Origin: Paramyrothecium sp. XJ0827
Lineage: Eukaryota > Ascomycota > Sordariomycetes > Hypocreales > Stachybotryaceae
Assembly (NCBI GenBank): GCA_020881915.1
Contig: JAJFPB010000008.1
Coordinates: 3,348,001 to 3,412,000, forward strand
Direction of reading: 5' to 3'
Length of the DNA stretch: 64,000 bases
The translations under genes and the position numbers were made by a program. Positions 22,252 through 33,779 of the stretch are shown here, one piece after another. Each line of letters opens with the position of its first letter. The stretch's first letter is position 1. The notes under the pieces are model-generated. The model was not told the origin of the DNA, searched no databases, and saw only the letters and a list, made by a program, of their open reading frames with translations.

Positions 22252-22960
22252 ATTGTACTATTTTAAGGAAATAACAGGGCTACCATGCATCACAGAGCAC
22301 GTTTGGTGTCATGCATGAGCTCAACGATAGCCGATGTCTCACATTAGTCGATCGTTCCTCCACAAATTGCTGACCACCCGCTCAGTTTTCCCAGGATTAG
22401 GAACAATTCTGTTCCAAGCCATTTTGCGCGCACATCATCACACCACCCTTAGCGCCTCCATAGATTCAGCCACTTGCATCATAACCATCCTATCAACCCT
22501 CCTTTCTATGACTTTTTCGTAGACCTTGTCCAGTGGCTCCGATTTTATATCCATATCTTCCAATAAGATTCTTTGAATTTGTCGCGGCAAACGCCGGTGC
22601 GATAAAAAAATCTGATTATTCTCCTCTGTTAGTATCCTAGTTCTGGTCCCCCATTCCACCATATCTCATACTCGTTAATAACGAATTTTCTGCCGTGTTC
22701 CCATTTTTGGAACTTCGCAAACTTCTGCAAAAGGTAGCCAGTTGGAGGCCTCCCGAGGATTTGCCTACGACTTGACTGGTCATGACATTATCTCGTCCTG
22801 ATATTTCATTCATCCATTTGATTCCCTCACTTTTATATTCGCACAATAGCTCGCGTCTTTGCATGCGGCCGTTGTGCAAACCTCAAGCTACCCTAGACCC
22901 CTCCATTCGTGGAGCAGGTTGGAGTGGCAGAACTACCCTGAAGCTAATTATGTCGAATAG
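22252..22960. other. No recognised gene; original 3' flank of the GH16 gene
   Basis: Its right end (22945-22960) carries the last three codons and stop (Tyr-Ser-Thr, TAA, minus strand) of the GH16 gene, cut off from the rest by the LINE insertion. Two minus-strand frames (22879-22637 and 22662-22438) lack known domains. Confidence 0.45.
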
Positions 22961-22975
22961 TGAGCAACATACCCA
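22961..22975. repeat. LINE 1 target-site duplication, left copy
   Basis: TGAGCAACATACCCA here is repeated exactly at 31803-31817, on the far side of the LINE. Confidence 0.9.
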
Positions 22976-23141
22976 CAACACACATCTTATTAGAGATCGA
23001 TAAGATAAGGTGCCGAACTACACACAATCACACTTTCTTGGCACGCTGCTGTTAAGAAAGTGGCCCTGATCCACATACAATCGCCTAACAGTTGCACACA
23101 AATCATCGAAACTGCGCGTTGCGCAGCCCTCTGCGGCCGCG

Positions 23142-24572
23142 ATGGCATCAGCCACGCCTGGCCCCCAGTATCCCAACGGACTTACATGGACTGTCCTTAC
23201 GCCTCACGGGGCCCGTGCAGCCCTCCTTCGTGGGAGCATTCCCACGGACGAACAGCCAATCAACGCGACGCCAAGGCGACAGCCACCCTTGTCTCAGACA
23301 CCCTCGTCACCAATCAACAGAGTTCCAGCTGCCGCAGCCGCGGAAGGAGCGCAGCCCGCCACATCAGACACCCTGCCCGACCAAGCGCCACAGGGGGAGG
23401 ATCACCCGATAAGCATCGCGGAGTCCGCTAATAGACTTATCGACGAATACACTGAGGTTTGCAACTCCAAGCTCAGCGTCTTCAGAGCCTTCAGCGAAGC
23501 CCTTGAGGAGACCGCGAGACGGTTCACAACCAAGACAGAACAAGAATTTGCCCAGCACTTCCTAACTGACTTCCTGGGATACTGGAATCGGGCTCTCACT
23601 GCCCCTACACCGACACCCATTCCGACATACAGCAGCGTCGTCGCAGGCCAGCCGACCAACACCAACTCCCCAGCTCCCGCTGGTGGAGCCCACCACCATC
23701 GACAACCACAACAACAACGACAGCAAAATTTTCTTCATCCCCGGGGGCAACAGGGCCCCGCCGCCCCACCGGTTCGTCCTGTCGAAGATCTGCGGGTCTT
23801 CATCCGCCTCGACGCTGAGGCACAGGCCAGGTCGCAGACAAGCTACGCCATCCGAACACACATTGCACAGAAAACAGGAATCGATCCCCAGTCTATTCAT
23901 GCCATCCCCGTCGCTTCTGGCTGGGCCATCCGACCAACAGATGCGGCTACCCGTGATAAACTCCTCCATCAAAAGGACGAGTGGTCCCATGAGCTGGGCG
24001 CAACTAACATCGAGGCTAGCCAGAAGTGGTATAAATACGTTGTGCCCAACTGCCCACGCCGACTCACAGACTTACAAGGCAGCGAAGTTGATTACGATAA
24101 GGCAACTAGAGAAGAAATCAAATGTCAAACAGGCCTTGACCCTGTGAGGGTCCAGCCATCCCGGCACGACTCTGACAGACTCCCGTCTAAGACTCTTATC
24201 GTGTCATTCACAGAACCGACGAAACGCTTCTGGACCCTATTCGGAGTTAGCTTGCCTGCCAAGCTCATCAACAAACCACAAGCACCGAGGCAATGCGACA
24301 TATGCTGGGGCTTCCATGCCCGCCGTGGCTGCAGAAGACTACCCGTCTGCGAGAAGTGCGGCAAGCCAGGCCACAAGCCAGACGACTGCGATGGAGTTGA
24401 GCAATGCGCCAACTGCCTAGCCCCCCACGGCGCCAAAGAGGTACCTAAGTGCCTAGCCCGCCCGAGACTGGTGCATGGAGTGCTGCGACTCCCCACGAAG
24501 GAGCAGATGAAGACGATCCGGAAGATGGGCTTGGAAATGTTCTATCAAAAGCATCCGGAGCTGCGTATCAAC
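23142..24572 (+). CDS. LINE 1 ORF1 (gag-like), interrupted by hAT
   Basis: The first 477 codons are collinear and uninterrupted up to the hAT element, which enters on a codon boundary after RIN. Visible parts are a Pro/Gln-rich N-terminus, an RNA-binding-like region (DLRVFIRLDAEAQARSQTSY), and three Cys-rich knuckles: CDICWGFHARRGC, CEKCGKPGHKPDDC and CANCLAPHGAKEVPKC. Beyond the insert, the direct frame ends at a TAG after about 40 codons. Another frame (ending SPLKRRRPNNPDPSI) would end in an ATGA overlap with ORF2, so a frameshift may also exist. ORF1 proteins coat the LINE RNA. Confidence 0.9.
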
Positions 24573-27468
24573 CAGGGTAGGGAATCAATCCATCCACGTC
24601 AATATCCGGCTTCGTGGATTGAATTGACGGCTTACTCAGCAGAGTGCTCATGGATTGATGTCCACGAGGCTATCTGTGGATTGATGTCCATAATATTGAA
24701 CTCGTGGAACACCCTTGTCACATTCACTCGGATTTCCTAATCGGGTAATTCATGAACCAATCGCCGAAACTTCTATTGCCTTACTCCTGGTGCTTCTCCA
24801 AACAAGCCCGTCCAACAGCCTCCTCTAACGCTGTATCGTCAAGCAGTATGCTATCAGCATCTTCGATTATCCCTGCGCGTAACCAAGATCGCAGCGTTTG
24901 GATTAGTCCAATGGTCCCAGCGTCTAAGCGGTTTCGGAGGGCGTGACCATCAACCCAGTGGCGGAGAACAGTCTCTCGCACTCTGAGCTCATCGCCGGCA
25001 CTGTCATGACGTCGAGAGCCATTCGAGATAGCCTCGGGTACTCAAACCTCTTGAGTATCCAATATTCAACAGGGTCGACGACGTCCCTGTCGCTTCCAGA
25101 CACATTGGCTTGCCACCGGACGTATTCATCCGCTTGACCAGCGAAGGGCTGACTTTGACGGTATCTGTTACGATACCGATCAAAGGATGACAACGTCGTC
25201 TTTCGCCTCTTTACAACCGGGCCTTCGGGAGACGTGACAGTGATTTGTAGGTCTCTGTATTCTGTCTCCCAAAGATGTTGCACGATATCCTTCGCTTCAT
25301 CGATCCAGCCCGGGTGCTGTTGACCCCAAACCTCGTCGAAGTAGTCCCATCGTAGGCTAGGGTGTAAGGCAGCCGCGGCGTAGTATACTGGTGAATCCCT
25401 CAAAGTATTGTAGTATTTATCGAGCTTCTTCCAGCCAAGGTTGATATTGAAAACAAATTGCTCCGGCTCGGGATGCCTCTCGACATGCGATTTTGCGTCC
25501 TCAAGCTTCAAGTAGGAATTCGAAGGCCTCCAGGACATCGGTCATAGAGCCAAAGGTTTCCCTAACTCCAGACGATCGATATCGCGACTGTCCGTCTCCC
25601 TGAAGCACTTGTACAACCACGTGAAAGTCGGAGAGGATCTCATCAAACGTCCTCAGCACCGCCCAATCGTTCTCGTTGAGGAAGCTGGACTCCTCGAGGC
25701 AAGGGGGAACTTCCGTCCTGTCTCACCTTTTCGAGCATCTCGGAGTAGTCTCTTGGCTTTGGCGATGAATTCTTCGTAGAAGGGCTGCAGGCGAAGCATT
25801 CGTTTTATCATATAGTACTGGGATAACCATCTAGTATCGTTATCAAGGACAACGTCAACTGGCTGTTGCTTTCCAACTTGAGGATCATCAGACGCTGCAA
25901 ATGAGTCTTGCTGCAGTTGACGAAGTAACTGAGTCAGCAAATCGGAGCGATGGACCCAAACGACAAAGTTATGTGCTTTTCCGACAGGGCCTTTCCGCAT
26001 CCACTCGTCATGGGTTGCTCTCGCCAAAGGCTCCCCCTTGACGAGAGATGTCTCAAACGCATCAACATCCTTTCCAAAGAGAAGGGATTTAACAACAAGA
26101 TTAAGGATGTGTCCTATGCATCGAACACGTCGTCGCACCGGATCGAATTTCAGCTCTTCTGCTATCTCTGCCATGGCAGTTTCATTGTTTGCTGCATTAT
26201 CGAGAGTGAAGTAACCGACCTTGTCCTCGATGCCAAACGACCTGATGATCTCAAGGATCTCGGCCGCAATGTTCTCTCCGGTATGCCGTTCTACTAGCTC
26301 TGGAATACCGAGCACGACTTTTTGGAGCTGATTCTCGTTGTCCCTGAAGACGGCCGTCACGCCATATAGCGCGTGACGATTCCTGGTCCTTGCGCCGTCA
26401 AAGGCAATGTGGATCTGACCCGGCGACCTGTTCAAGACCTCTTGCACCGTGCTATGATACCGGTCGAATTGTTGAACCGCCAGTCTGTGCACGGTCTTCG
26501 CCGTAATGTGCGCGCTCGTAACCTTGATCGCTGGATTGAGGTATTCGAAAATCTGTTGCAATCGAGGGTGTTCAGCCTGCTTAAACGATTGCTGGCTTTC
26601 GACTATCCAGTTGACAATGAGCTTCTGAAACTCTCCTCGATCGAAGCGTTTGATCAAGCTATTGGCCAGTGCTTGATCCTTTGGATCGGAACGTTTGAGG
26701 CCCATGAAGTCCGAAATAGAAGCAAGCACCCTCTTGCCTCCTTTCTTCTGTGACGGTGTTGATCGTCGTCCTGATGGATCCCAGTAGCCGTGAGCTTTCC
26801 AGAGGTGGAGTTCAGCGTTTTGGGTACCTTTGGATTCGTATGACTGCGGTGTGGGGTATTCTGGCGCACACATGGCATACAGATCCATCGTCGGGATGTT
26901 TTGGATTGAATCTCAACCCCGTAATTCCATACCCATGATAGAGTATCTTTGTTGCGCTCGGCCAGCGTGAATTCCTTCCAGACGCGGAAGATCCTCCGCT
27001 CCTCATCACTTGTCGGTGCCCAAGTAGAAGGTTGGAGGACTTCGGGGTCCGGATCCAGAGCAGGCTGAGGGACCTCGGCATGCCGCTCGTTGTTGGTCGG
27101 TAGTTTAGGGTCAAGAGGTAAGTCCGCCATCTCGAAATTCAAGGTTCACCAACCGTACGAATCGAGTAAATGGAGGAACCTTCGCGTTCGGGCATTATAG
27201 CGCGTCACGACGTGTCGAAACGCGCCGGAGGTATTGCCTGATTAGATGTGTTAGTGTTTGGGTTGAAATACGTAGTAAATATTAACGAAATATATCAAGA
27301 CATTCCACCCCTGACTAGCGTCCACGTCAATCCACATCTCAATCCACGAGCCCCCATCAGTGGATGGATGGATTACATAACAACAGGTCTCGTGGATTGA
27401 CGTGGACGTGGATTGAAGTCAACATATTGATCAATACCGTGGAAGTCGTGGATTGATTCCCTACCCTG
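24573..27468 (-). mobile_element. hAT DNA transposon nested in LINE 1
   Basis: The 2,896-bp element has perfect 20-bp terminal inverted repeats, CAGGGTAGGGAATCAATCCA at 24573-24592 and its complement at 27449-27468. Exact 8-bp target duplications GTATCAAC lie at 24565-24572 and 27469-27476. Many copies of GTGGATTGA/TCAATCCAC crowd the first and last 170 bases, as expected of transposase-binding subterminal repeats. The enclosed minus-strand gene is a hAT transposase. It inserted after the LINE. Confidence 0.97.
24781..27142 (-). pseudogene. hAT transposase (Restless/Tol2-like), frameshifted
   Basis: The start MNFEMADLPLDPKLPTNNER leads into a BED-type zinc finger (WICMPC, then NAELHLWKAH in another frame). 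The catalytic core follows: QIHIAFDGARTRNRHALYGV, YFTLDNAANNETAM, RRRVRCIGHILNLVVKSLLF and VVLDNDTRWLSQYYMIKRML. The C-terminal dimerisation domain reads DPVEYWILKRFEYPRLSRMA and SSECERLFSATGLMV, then, after a shift near 24950, LRNRLDAGTIGLIQTLRSWL. At least three frame changes (about 26860, 25540-25650, 24950) separate these blocks. Introns could explain one or two, but the 24950 change looks like a single missing base. The copy is probably non-autonomous. Confidence 0.88.
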
Positions 27469-27627
27469 GTATCAACACACGGCAGAGCCAGACCAGCGAA
27501 GCCCTACCGTCAATACGGTGGCCACGGCACCCTCCTGCATCATGGTGGCCACAACGCCCGAACCAGCAGGAGCAGTAGAACCCTCGCCCCTCAAGAGGCG
27601 CCGACCTAACAACCCGGATCCGAGCAT

Positions 27628-30600
27628 ATGACTAGAGGACCGCACCCAAGACAACGCGGACAGAGAGGCTTGAAAGTCTTCCAAGCAAACGTCGGCAAGA
27701 ATTCGTCCGCGCACGATTGCGCCCTCGCTCTTGCAGACACCGAAAAACACGACATCGTTCTCCTCCAAGAACCATGGACAGCGATCAGGGGCGAGCGCTG
27801 TCTCACTAAAACGCACCCTTCATTCGACACATTCTCCCCTGTCGATCACTGGATCGACACTAACACTCGACCACGGGTCATGACATACGTCAGAAGACGG
27901 CCCGAACTACTGGCCGACCAGATCCGACCAACAACAACCAGGGACATCCTCTGGCTCACAATAAATGATACAACAATAGTCAACTTCTACCGGCAGCCAT
28001 ACCTCGATGAAGCCCTCGACATCCTACTACGCTGGCCCTGTTCCCCCAGGTGCCTGGTGGCCGGCGACTTCAACGCGAAGCACCCCACATGGCAGACAGG
28101 TCGCCTCGAAGACCGTGGCGAGGATATTGCATCCTGGGCATCAGAAAACAGACTTGCTCTACTGAACGAGACTGACATACCTACCAACCCATACGGTAAC
28201 ACAATCGACTTGGCTTTCACTAACATTGGATTAGCCGAAGCCACCGTCGAGGACCATCTTGCTACCAGCTCCGACCACTTCACGCTGAGCATAACTCTAC
28301 CCGAGTTCCAGCACGTAACAGCACGACCCGGAAGGATCCGCGTCTCTTCCGAAGAGGAGGTGAAGCGATTCGTAGAGATTGTTGAGGCCGCCATCACCGG
28401 TGTGCTAGTCGACACCTCTACCCCCGAACAACTCGATGCTCTGGCCTCTGATCTCGTCAACATACTCCAGCGAGCCGTGAACGCAGCAGGGCGTCCAGCA
28501 CGCAAGGGAACCAGAAGCGCGCCCTGGTGGACCGAAGAATGCGCTACCGCCGCCGCCGAATACCGAGCGATCAGGAGGGCTTACCCTCTAGGCTTCTGCA
28601 AAGAAATGCAGATGGCCAAGAAGGACTTCCAACGCGTCGTCAGAAGAGAGAAGAGACTCTACTGGCGCAAACTTATAGACAGCTTCTCCGACAGCACCTC
28701 AATCTTCAAGGCAGTAAGGTGGCTTAAGTCACCCGGTGCCTTCCAGCCCCCACCACTCCAGGTCGACGACGTGGTATACGAGACCCAACACGATAAGGCC
28801 GAAGCACTGCGGCGCGCCACGCTAGAGCGTCGCACCGCTGACGACGATATACCAGACCCCTGGATTCCGGTAGAACCGTCCAGAGGAATCCCCTTCTCAT
28901 CAGAGATAACGCCAGAAGAAGTGAAAGATGCGGTACTGCATACTGGCAATACGTCTCCTGGTGCAGACAACATCACAGTCAAGCTCATTCGAGCCTCCTG
29001 GCACATCATCGGCAGTCATGTCTGCCGCCTCTTCCAAGGATGCCTGCTTACAGGCCACCATCCGAAAGCCTTCCGCGAAGCGGAAGTCGTCATGATTCCG
29101 AAACCTGGTAGAAGAGACCTCACCTCAGCCCGCTCATGGAGACCCATCTCCCTGCTTTCATGCCTGGGGAAGGGCCTCGAACGACTCATCGCCAGGCGAC
29201 TAGCCTGGGCTTCGGTTCACTATAGCGTGCTGCACTCTCAACAGTGCGGTGCCCTACCTAAACGATCAGCCGTAGATCTGGTCGCCGCTCTCATCCACGA
29301 CATCGAGGAAGCCTTTGCCAAGAAACAGGTCGTGACACTTGTCACGATGGACATCCAAGGTGCATTCGACACCGTCATGCGCAACCGCCTTGTCCTAAGA
29401 CTTAGAGAACAAGGGTGGCCAGAGCACCTCGCGCGATGGGTCTCATCGTTCATGAACGATCGTTCGGCTCGCATTAGATACCAAGACATAACGACAGCCT
29501 CAGCACCACTGCGGTGTGGGCTACCCCAAGGATCCCCTGTGTCGCCGATCCTCTTCCTTCTTTATACCGAACCAATCTATCGCTTGGGTAACCCGAAAGG
29601 CCGGTTCGGCTATGCTGACGATACAGCCATACTGTGCGCCGGCGACTCACTAGAGGCAACGACCGCAGAGGCAAACAAGAGAATTGAGGAGTTAGTCTCC
29701 TGGGGGGCCGCCAATGGCATCTCCTTCGACCCAGCTAAAACGGAAGTCATGCACTTCTCCAGGAAGCCTCTCAAGAGGGTGACGAGCGTACGACACGGCG
29801 ACATCGAGAAGCGACCCGAGGCCGCAATGCGATGGCTCGGCATCTGGCTTGACCAGACGCTCTCTTTCAAGAAACACATCGAAAAATGGGTGTCCAAGGC
29901 CGAGGTTGTGGCATACCATCTGAGAAGCCTCACCAATACGAAGCACGGCCCGCTCCCAGCAGCCGTACGCCGAGCTGTGAGGGCATGCGTCGAGCCCATC
30001 CTGCTTTATGGGACCGAGGCCTGGTACCCAGGCTCAACCCGCCCGTCGTGGTCGAAACCGTCAAAGGAAATCTCGACCAAGCTGAAGACCCTGCTCCAGA
30101 AAATGAGTAAATGCCTCAAGCAATCCATGAGAGCTACACTGTCGGTGTGGAGGACGACGCCAATTGCGGCTCTCCACCGGGAGAGCGGCATCCCGCCAGT
30201 CGAACAATTGTTGGAAGCAGCCCGCCTGCGATTCGCCGCCCGTCTCAAGAGCCTCGATGCAGCTCATCCGCTCGCCTCCCGCACTAAGCGTGTAGAGCCA
30301 CCGGTCATCCATCGAGTGATCAAGCGGAAATACCAAAAGTTCCCGGACGCCTTTCACACCCGGCTCCGCACGACTTACGACCTGCTGCCAGACTGCAAGA
30401 GACCAGCACTATTACCCAATGTATTCAGCAAAGAACAGGATCCTCTCCAAACAGCATCCAAAGAGGATACCGCTGCAGAGTTCCAGAACTGGCTCCAGGA
30501 GCTACCACCGCTTACCTTGGTCGTATATTCCGACGGCTCTCAGACGAAAGAAGGTGCCGTCGGGTACGGGTTTGCCGTCCACCAAGGCGGCCAAACAATC

Positions 30601-31359
30601 ACCCAAGGTTCTGATCGCCTCGGCCCAGCCGAAGTTTTCGACGCCGAAGCTACCGGTGCGCTGGAGGGGCTCAAGGCAGCTCTTAGCACCCAAGACAGCT
30701 CAGAACGGACGATCATGGTCTGTCTCGACAACCTCGCTGCGGCCACCTGCCTCCGAGGCAAGCCCTCCGACTCCTCACAGGATATTTTTATTGAGTTCCA
30801 GACACTCGCCGCTTCGCACGGCGCCACGAAGGTCCGTTGGGTTCCGGGCCACGCCAAGATCCCCGGAAACGAGGAAGCAGATGCTCTAGCGAAAGCTGGA
30901 TGCCTGAAGCCAGTCCCTGCAGGTGCTCTCCCCACGCTGGCCTATCTGCGTCGAGCCGCTAAAGGGCGGCCAAAAGACGCTTTCAAAGCCTGGTGGGAAG
31001 AATCTGCACCCGATAAGTACAAAGCACTCGAGCTCTCAGCCACGACCAGATGTCCGCCGGAGCTCTCGCTCTCGCGGAGCATGCTCCACCATCTCCTCGC
31101 CGCTAGATCGCGGCATGGCGACTTCGCAGAGTACCACGAGCGATTCGACCACGCAGATGCGCGGATCCTTTGCTCATGTGGACGACGCAAAGCACCGAAC
31201 CACATCTTCTATTGCCGGAAAGTACCGCCGCGCTGTCGGATGAGGCTGACACCCTCACCGACTGCAGCAGTCAATCGGGCAATAGGCAAGAACTACATCG
31301 AGTTCGTTAAAGCAGCGAGGGACAGCGCCTTCTTCGAGAAGGTCTGCCCTCGCTACTAG
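27628..31359 (+). CDS. LINE 1 ORF2: endonuclease, reverse transcriptase, RNase H
   Basis: An uninterrupted 1,243-residue frame starts at ATG 27628 in an ATGA context. The N-terminal APE-type endonuclease shows LQEPW, VAGDFNAKHPTWQ and SSDHF. The RT domain has IPKPGRRDLTSARSWRPISL, TMDIQGAFDTV, GLPQGSPVSPILF and the catalytic FGYADD. RNase H follows with VVYSDGSQTKEGAVGYGF, AEATGALEGL, LDNLAAA and VPGHAKIPGNEEADALAKAG. A terminal CxCx7HxxxC knuckle (CSCGRRKAPNHIFYC) ends the protein. Every catalytic signature is present, so this copy could supply activity in trans. Confidence 0.95.
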   Translation: MTRGPHPRQRGQRGLKVFQANVGKNSSAHDCALALADTEKHDIVLLQEPWTAIRGERCLTKTHPSFDTFSPVDHWIDTNTRPRVMTYVRRRPELLADQIRPTTTRDILWLTINDTTIVNFYRQPYLDEALDILLRWPCSPRCLVAGDFNAKHPTWQTGRLEDRGEDIASWASENRLALLNETDIPTNPYGNTIDLAFTNIGLAEATVEDHLATSSDHFTLSITLPEFQHVTARPGRIRVSSEEEVKRFVEIVEAAITGVLVDTSTPEQLDALASDLVNILQRAVNAAGRPARKGTRSAPWWTEECATAAAEYRAIRRAYPLGFCKEMQMAKKDFQRVVRREKRLYWRKLIDSFSDSTSIFKAVRWLKSPGAFQPPPLQVDDVVYETQHDKAEALRRATLERRTADDDIPDPWIPVEPSRGIPFSSEITPEEVKDAVLHTGNTSPGADNITVKLIRASWHIIGSHVCRLFQGCLLTGHHPKAFREAEVVMIPKPGRRDLTSARSWRPISLLSCLGKGLERLIARRLAWASVHYSVLHSQQCGALPKRSAVDLVAALIHDIEEAFAKKQVVTLVTMDIQGAFDTVMRNRLVLRLREQGWPEHLARWVSSFMNDRSARIRYQDITTASAPLRCGLPQGSPVSPILFLLYTEPIYRLGNPKGRFGYADDTAILCAGDSLEATTAEANKRIEELVSWGAANGISFDPAKTEVMHFSRKPLKRVTSVRHGDIEKRPEAAMRWLGIWLDQTLSFKKHIEKWVSKAEVVAYHLRSLTNTKHGPLPAAVRRAVRACVEPILLYGTEAWYPGSTRPSWSKPSKEISTKLKTLLQKMSKCLKQSMRATLSVWRTTPIAALHRESGIPPVEQLLEAARLRFAARLKSLDAAHPLASRTKRVEPPVIHRVIKRKYQKFPDAFHTRLRTTYDLLPDCKRPALLPNVFSKEQDPLQTASKEDTAAEFQNWLQELPPLTLVVYSDGSQTKEGAVGYGFAVHQGGQTITQGSDRLGPAEVFDAEATGALEGLKAALSTQDSSERTIMVCLDNLAAATCLRGKPSDSSQDIFIEFQTLAASHGATKVRWVPGHAKIPGNEEADALAKAGCLKPVPAGALPTLAYLRRAAKGRPKDAFKAWWEESAPDKYKALELSATTRCPPELSLSRSMLHHLLAARSRHGDFAEYHERFDHADARILCSCGRRKAPNHIFYCRKVPPRCRMRLTPSPTAAVNRAIGKNYIEFVKAARDSAFFEKVCPRY

Positions 31360-31798
31360 ACACTCTCAGCACGCACATCTGTGCACAACCTTATTTTCTT
31401 CCACTTTCTTTATCCCGGACTCGGACGACCATCGGGTGTTCGCAGCACCCCCGGCCGACCGGGACCATTTTGAGGCCGCCTCTGCAGCTTGTGAAAAGGG
31501 TCTCTGCCGGTCCCCATACAAAGACCAAAGAACGCAGCAACGTTTTTGCTGCACCTGGATGACCCGCTGACGGGCGGCAGGTACCAACGATTTGCGCCTT
31601 TGAGCCGATGATATGCTGGATGGTGGTTTGTTTACGTTTAGAGCAGGATTGGCAAGGAGGAGTAAATGTCGCTCAAGTGATGACTAATCTGATGACCCAC
31701 CTGCATAAACTGTAGATACTCGTAGCTCAGCACGTCCTGTGCCCCTATAGGGGACCTGAGCGGCCTTTAGGCCGCTGGACGGAAAATACATCAATCAA

Positions 31799-32754
31799 TC
31801 AATGAGCAACATACCCATATTCAACCATAGATCCATAACCGTCTTTCGTCTCATCATTTGGATTGCCTGGCTATCACACTATGTCAGCGAATTTTAACAT
31901 TTACATGATTTGTTTCCTTACCCATTTTCCACCTACTGCCATGTTGAGGATGAGGAACAGTTGTGAATGTGCAACGCGGGTCCAAATATCTTCATCGCCA
32001 ACCGAGCTTCCTTGTATTTGATGAAATTCGACACCATCAAGAAGCCAAGCAATACTCTCTTGAGCGATGCTGCGAGGTCTGCCATCGATCTCAACTCGCC
32101 ACGTGTGCCAACCCTGATCGGGCAGTTCCGTCTTGGCCGTGATACCTGGTTTTCTCTCAAAGTGCAGCGTTCCATGGCCAATTGCTTGACCATTGATGTT
32201 CTCCATGATATCGATCTCGCCACAGAATGGCCAGGGTGTGGCTTTTCTAATAGACGCGCCTAGCATCCAAAATGCGGGCCAAAGGCCTTGCTTGTTTGCT
32301 CGCGCATGATCACCGAAGCGGATTCTCGACTCGACCCGTGTTAGTTTTCCGGGCTGGGGAGTTAGAGTGCTAAATAGTGATTATTGTTAGCTCTCTCCAT
32401 ACTATCCAAGCAGTTAATACTATCGTACTAAGTACTTTCGACGCGACCGGAGGTCCAACCTCTACGCGCGCTACGGTCTTTCCACGGCACTAGCTGCAGA
32501 GTCTCCCCGCCGCTTAACTGAACATTCCGCGAGTCTTTCTTATAAATTTGCAGCTCGTTATTCACACCAATGTCGGCATCAATTACATTCCAGTTGGAGG
32601 TATTTGGAAGAACCCCTTCATCGCCCAGGAAGTCCTCATACCAGATCCGATTAAACCCACAGTACTGCGGCGCCTCCCAAGCAAGAGCTGCAGTTGTAAT
32701 CAGGGCTACGAGGAGGTACCAGAGTAGCATATCTACGGCTCTGTCCCAGTGCAA
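31799..32754 (-). CDS. GH16 endo-beta-glucanase, C-terminus altered by LINE insertion
   Basis: Three exons close in phase: 32754-32429, 32369-31922 and 31870-31799, giving 281 residues. If the second Met (32730) is used, the protein begins with a signal peptide MLLWYLLVALITTAALA, so it is probably secreted or wall-bound. The catalytic motif GEIDIMENI matches GH16 ExDxxE; GRVEST..LTPQPGKLTRVE and LILNMAVGGKW are typical. The last exon ends GYGSMVEYGYVAH, where the native YST and stop have been cut off by LINE 1. Translation runs into the LINE tail and meets TGA (31801-31799) one codon later. Only three residues are lost, so the enzyme may still work; the 3' UTR is replaced. GH16 enzymes act on beta-1,3(4)-glucans. 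Confidence 0.9.
31803..31817. repeat. LINE 1 target-site duplication, right copy
   Basis: This is an exact copy of TGAGCAACATACCCA at 22961-22975, and lies inside the last GH16 exon. Confidence 0.9.
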
Positions 32755-33779
32755 ATCAAAATTTGATACTAAAGAAAATGGTTGTATTTTTCATTGGCAG
32801 TATAGTGATCGCGTCCACGCGCGTCACCTCATCATCATTTTAATGGATAATAGCGTCTCAGACCCAGATCTGGTCCGACAGATTGCTGTGCGTGATGACT
32901 ACAATGTTGGGCCAATTTCTGGGACCTCTTAGAGGCCTCCAAGAGTGACAGATCGAGGCCGAGGGCACAAAAAGGAAACCCTATTTATAAGTCGGTGGCC
33001 TACCCGAAAGCTCTTTCTCATCTTTCTTCGATTCACTCGACTTGAAAAGAAAGAGATGCAGTTCAATTACAGTTTATTACCTGATTAGATAGCATGCGCG
33101 TAAGCACACCAAATTTCTCAGTTGGCTGAACACGTCGCTTACACATGTCACCTGCATCGAGACACGTGAAAATCATGTTGGAGATAATTTGCACGTGTGA
33201 CGTGGCCCAGCAGGCCATAACTGTCTCCCGGACCGGCAAGTAAGAATTTGCCCAAAAGAACTTCGAGCCTGTAAGCCCCCATCCATTTCCTCCTTTCCCT
33301 GGCCACAGGTGGGATGTGGAACAAGCGAAAGATTGTCGACAGAGTGTTGATCGAGCTTGAGCATTACAAAGAGGCTTCGGATGATGAGGTTTGAACGGGG
33401 AGATTGATCATTTGAAGACGAGGATTGAGAGAGTTGACGATATAGAACTGGTTATCGTCGTCATCGATTACATTCAAATTGAACTAATAAAATTGAAGAT
33501 GTAGCAAAGCCTTGGATGAAATGAGATATGCCCACGATAGATCGAATGACGAAGTTTTGTATGATACTAGGGATGGTTGGTATAGAGAGACTGCATATGC
33601 GCTTGCGTTTGACGCTTTCTTTCCATTTTCGCATATCTCAAGCCGCAAGCATTGCATAGAGTCTTATCACCATTTGGACCCCTTCGCCATTCAGGTGTAT
33701 CTGTTTTGTGGCAGCTGTAACATGTTCTAGGAGGAACGCAGCGCTACGCAAGATTAGTAGGCTGTTTTTACCTAGGTCG
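32755..33779. other. No gene seen
   Basis: This holds the upstream region of the GH16 gene and the 3' side of the next minus-strand gene. TATTTATAAG at 32981-32990 is TATA-like for the plus strand, but no plus-strand gene follows within reach. Confidence 0.4.

Larger units (their letters stand above)
22976..31802 (+). mobile_element. Tad-like LINE retrotransposon (LINE 1) with nested hAT
   Basis: The element has 15-bp target duplications, a 5' leader of about 165 bases, ORF1 (23142 onward, interrupted by a hAT element), ORF2 (27628-31359), a 3' UTR of about 430 bases and a short tail of TCAA repeats (31790-31802). Without the hAT insert it is about 5.9 kb. ORF1 zinc knuckles, an APE-type endonuclease, RT, RNase H and a C-terminal CCHC place it in the fungal Tad1 clade. 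It inserted into the end of the GH16 gene, in the opposite orientation. Exact target duplications and an uninterrupted ORF2 suggest a recent arrival. Confidence 0.95.

Noticed and set aside
22438..22879. Two minus-strand frames that might form one gene
   Set aside because: They lie in different frames with no convincing intron and no recognisable domain.
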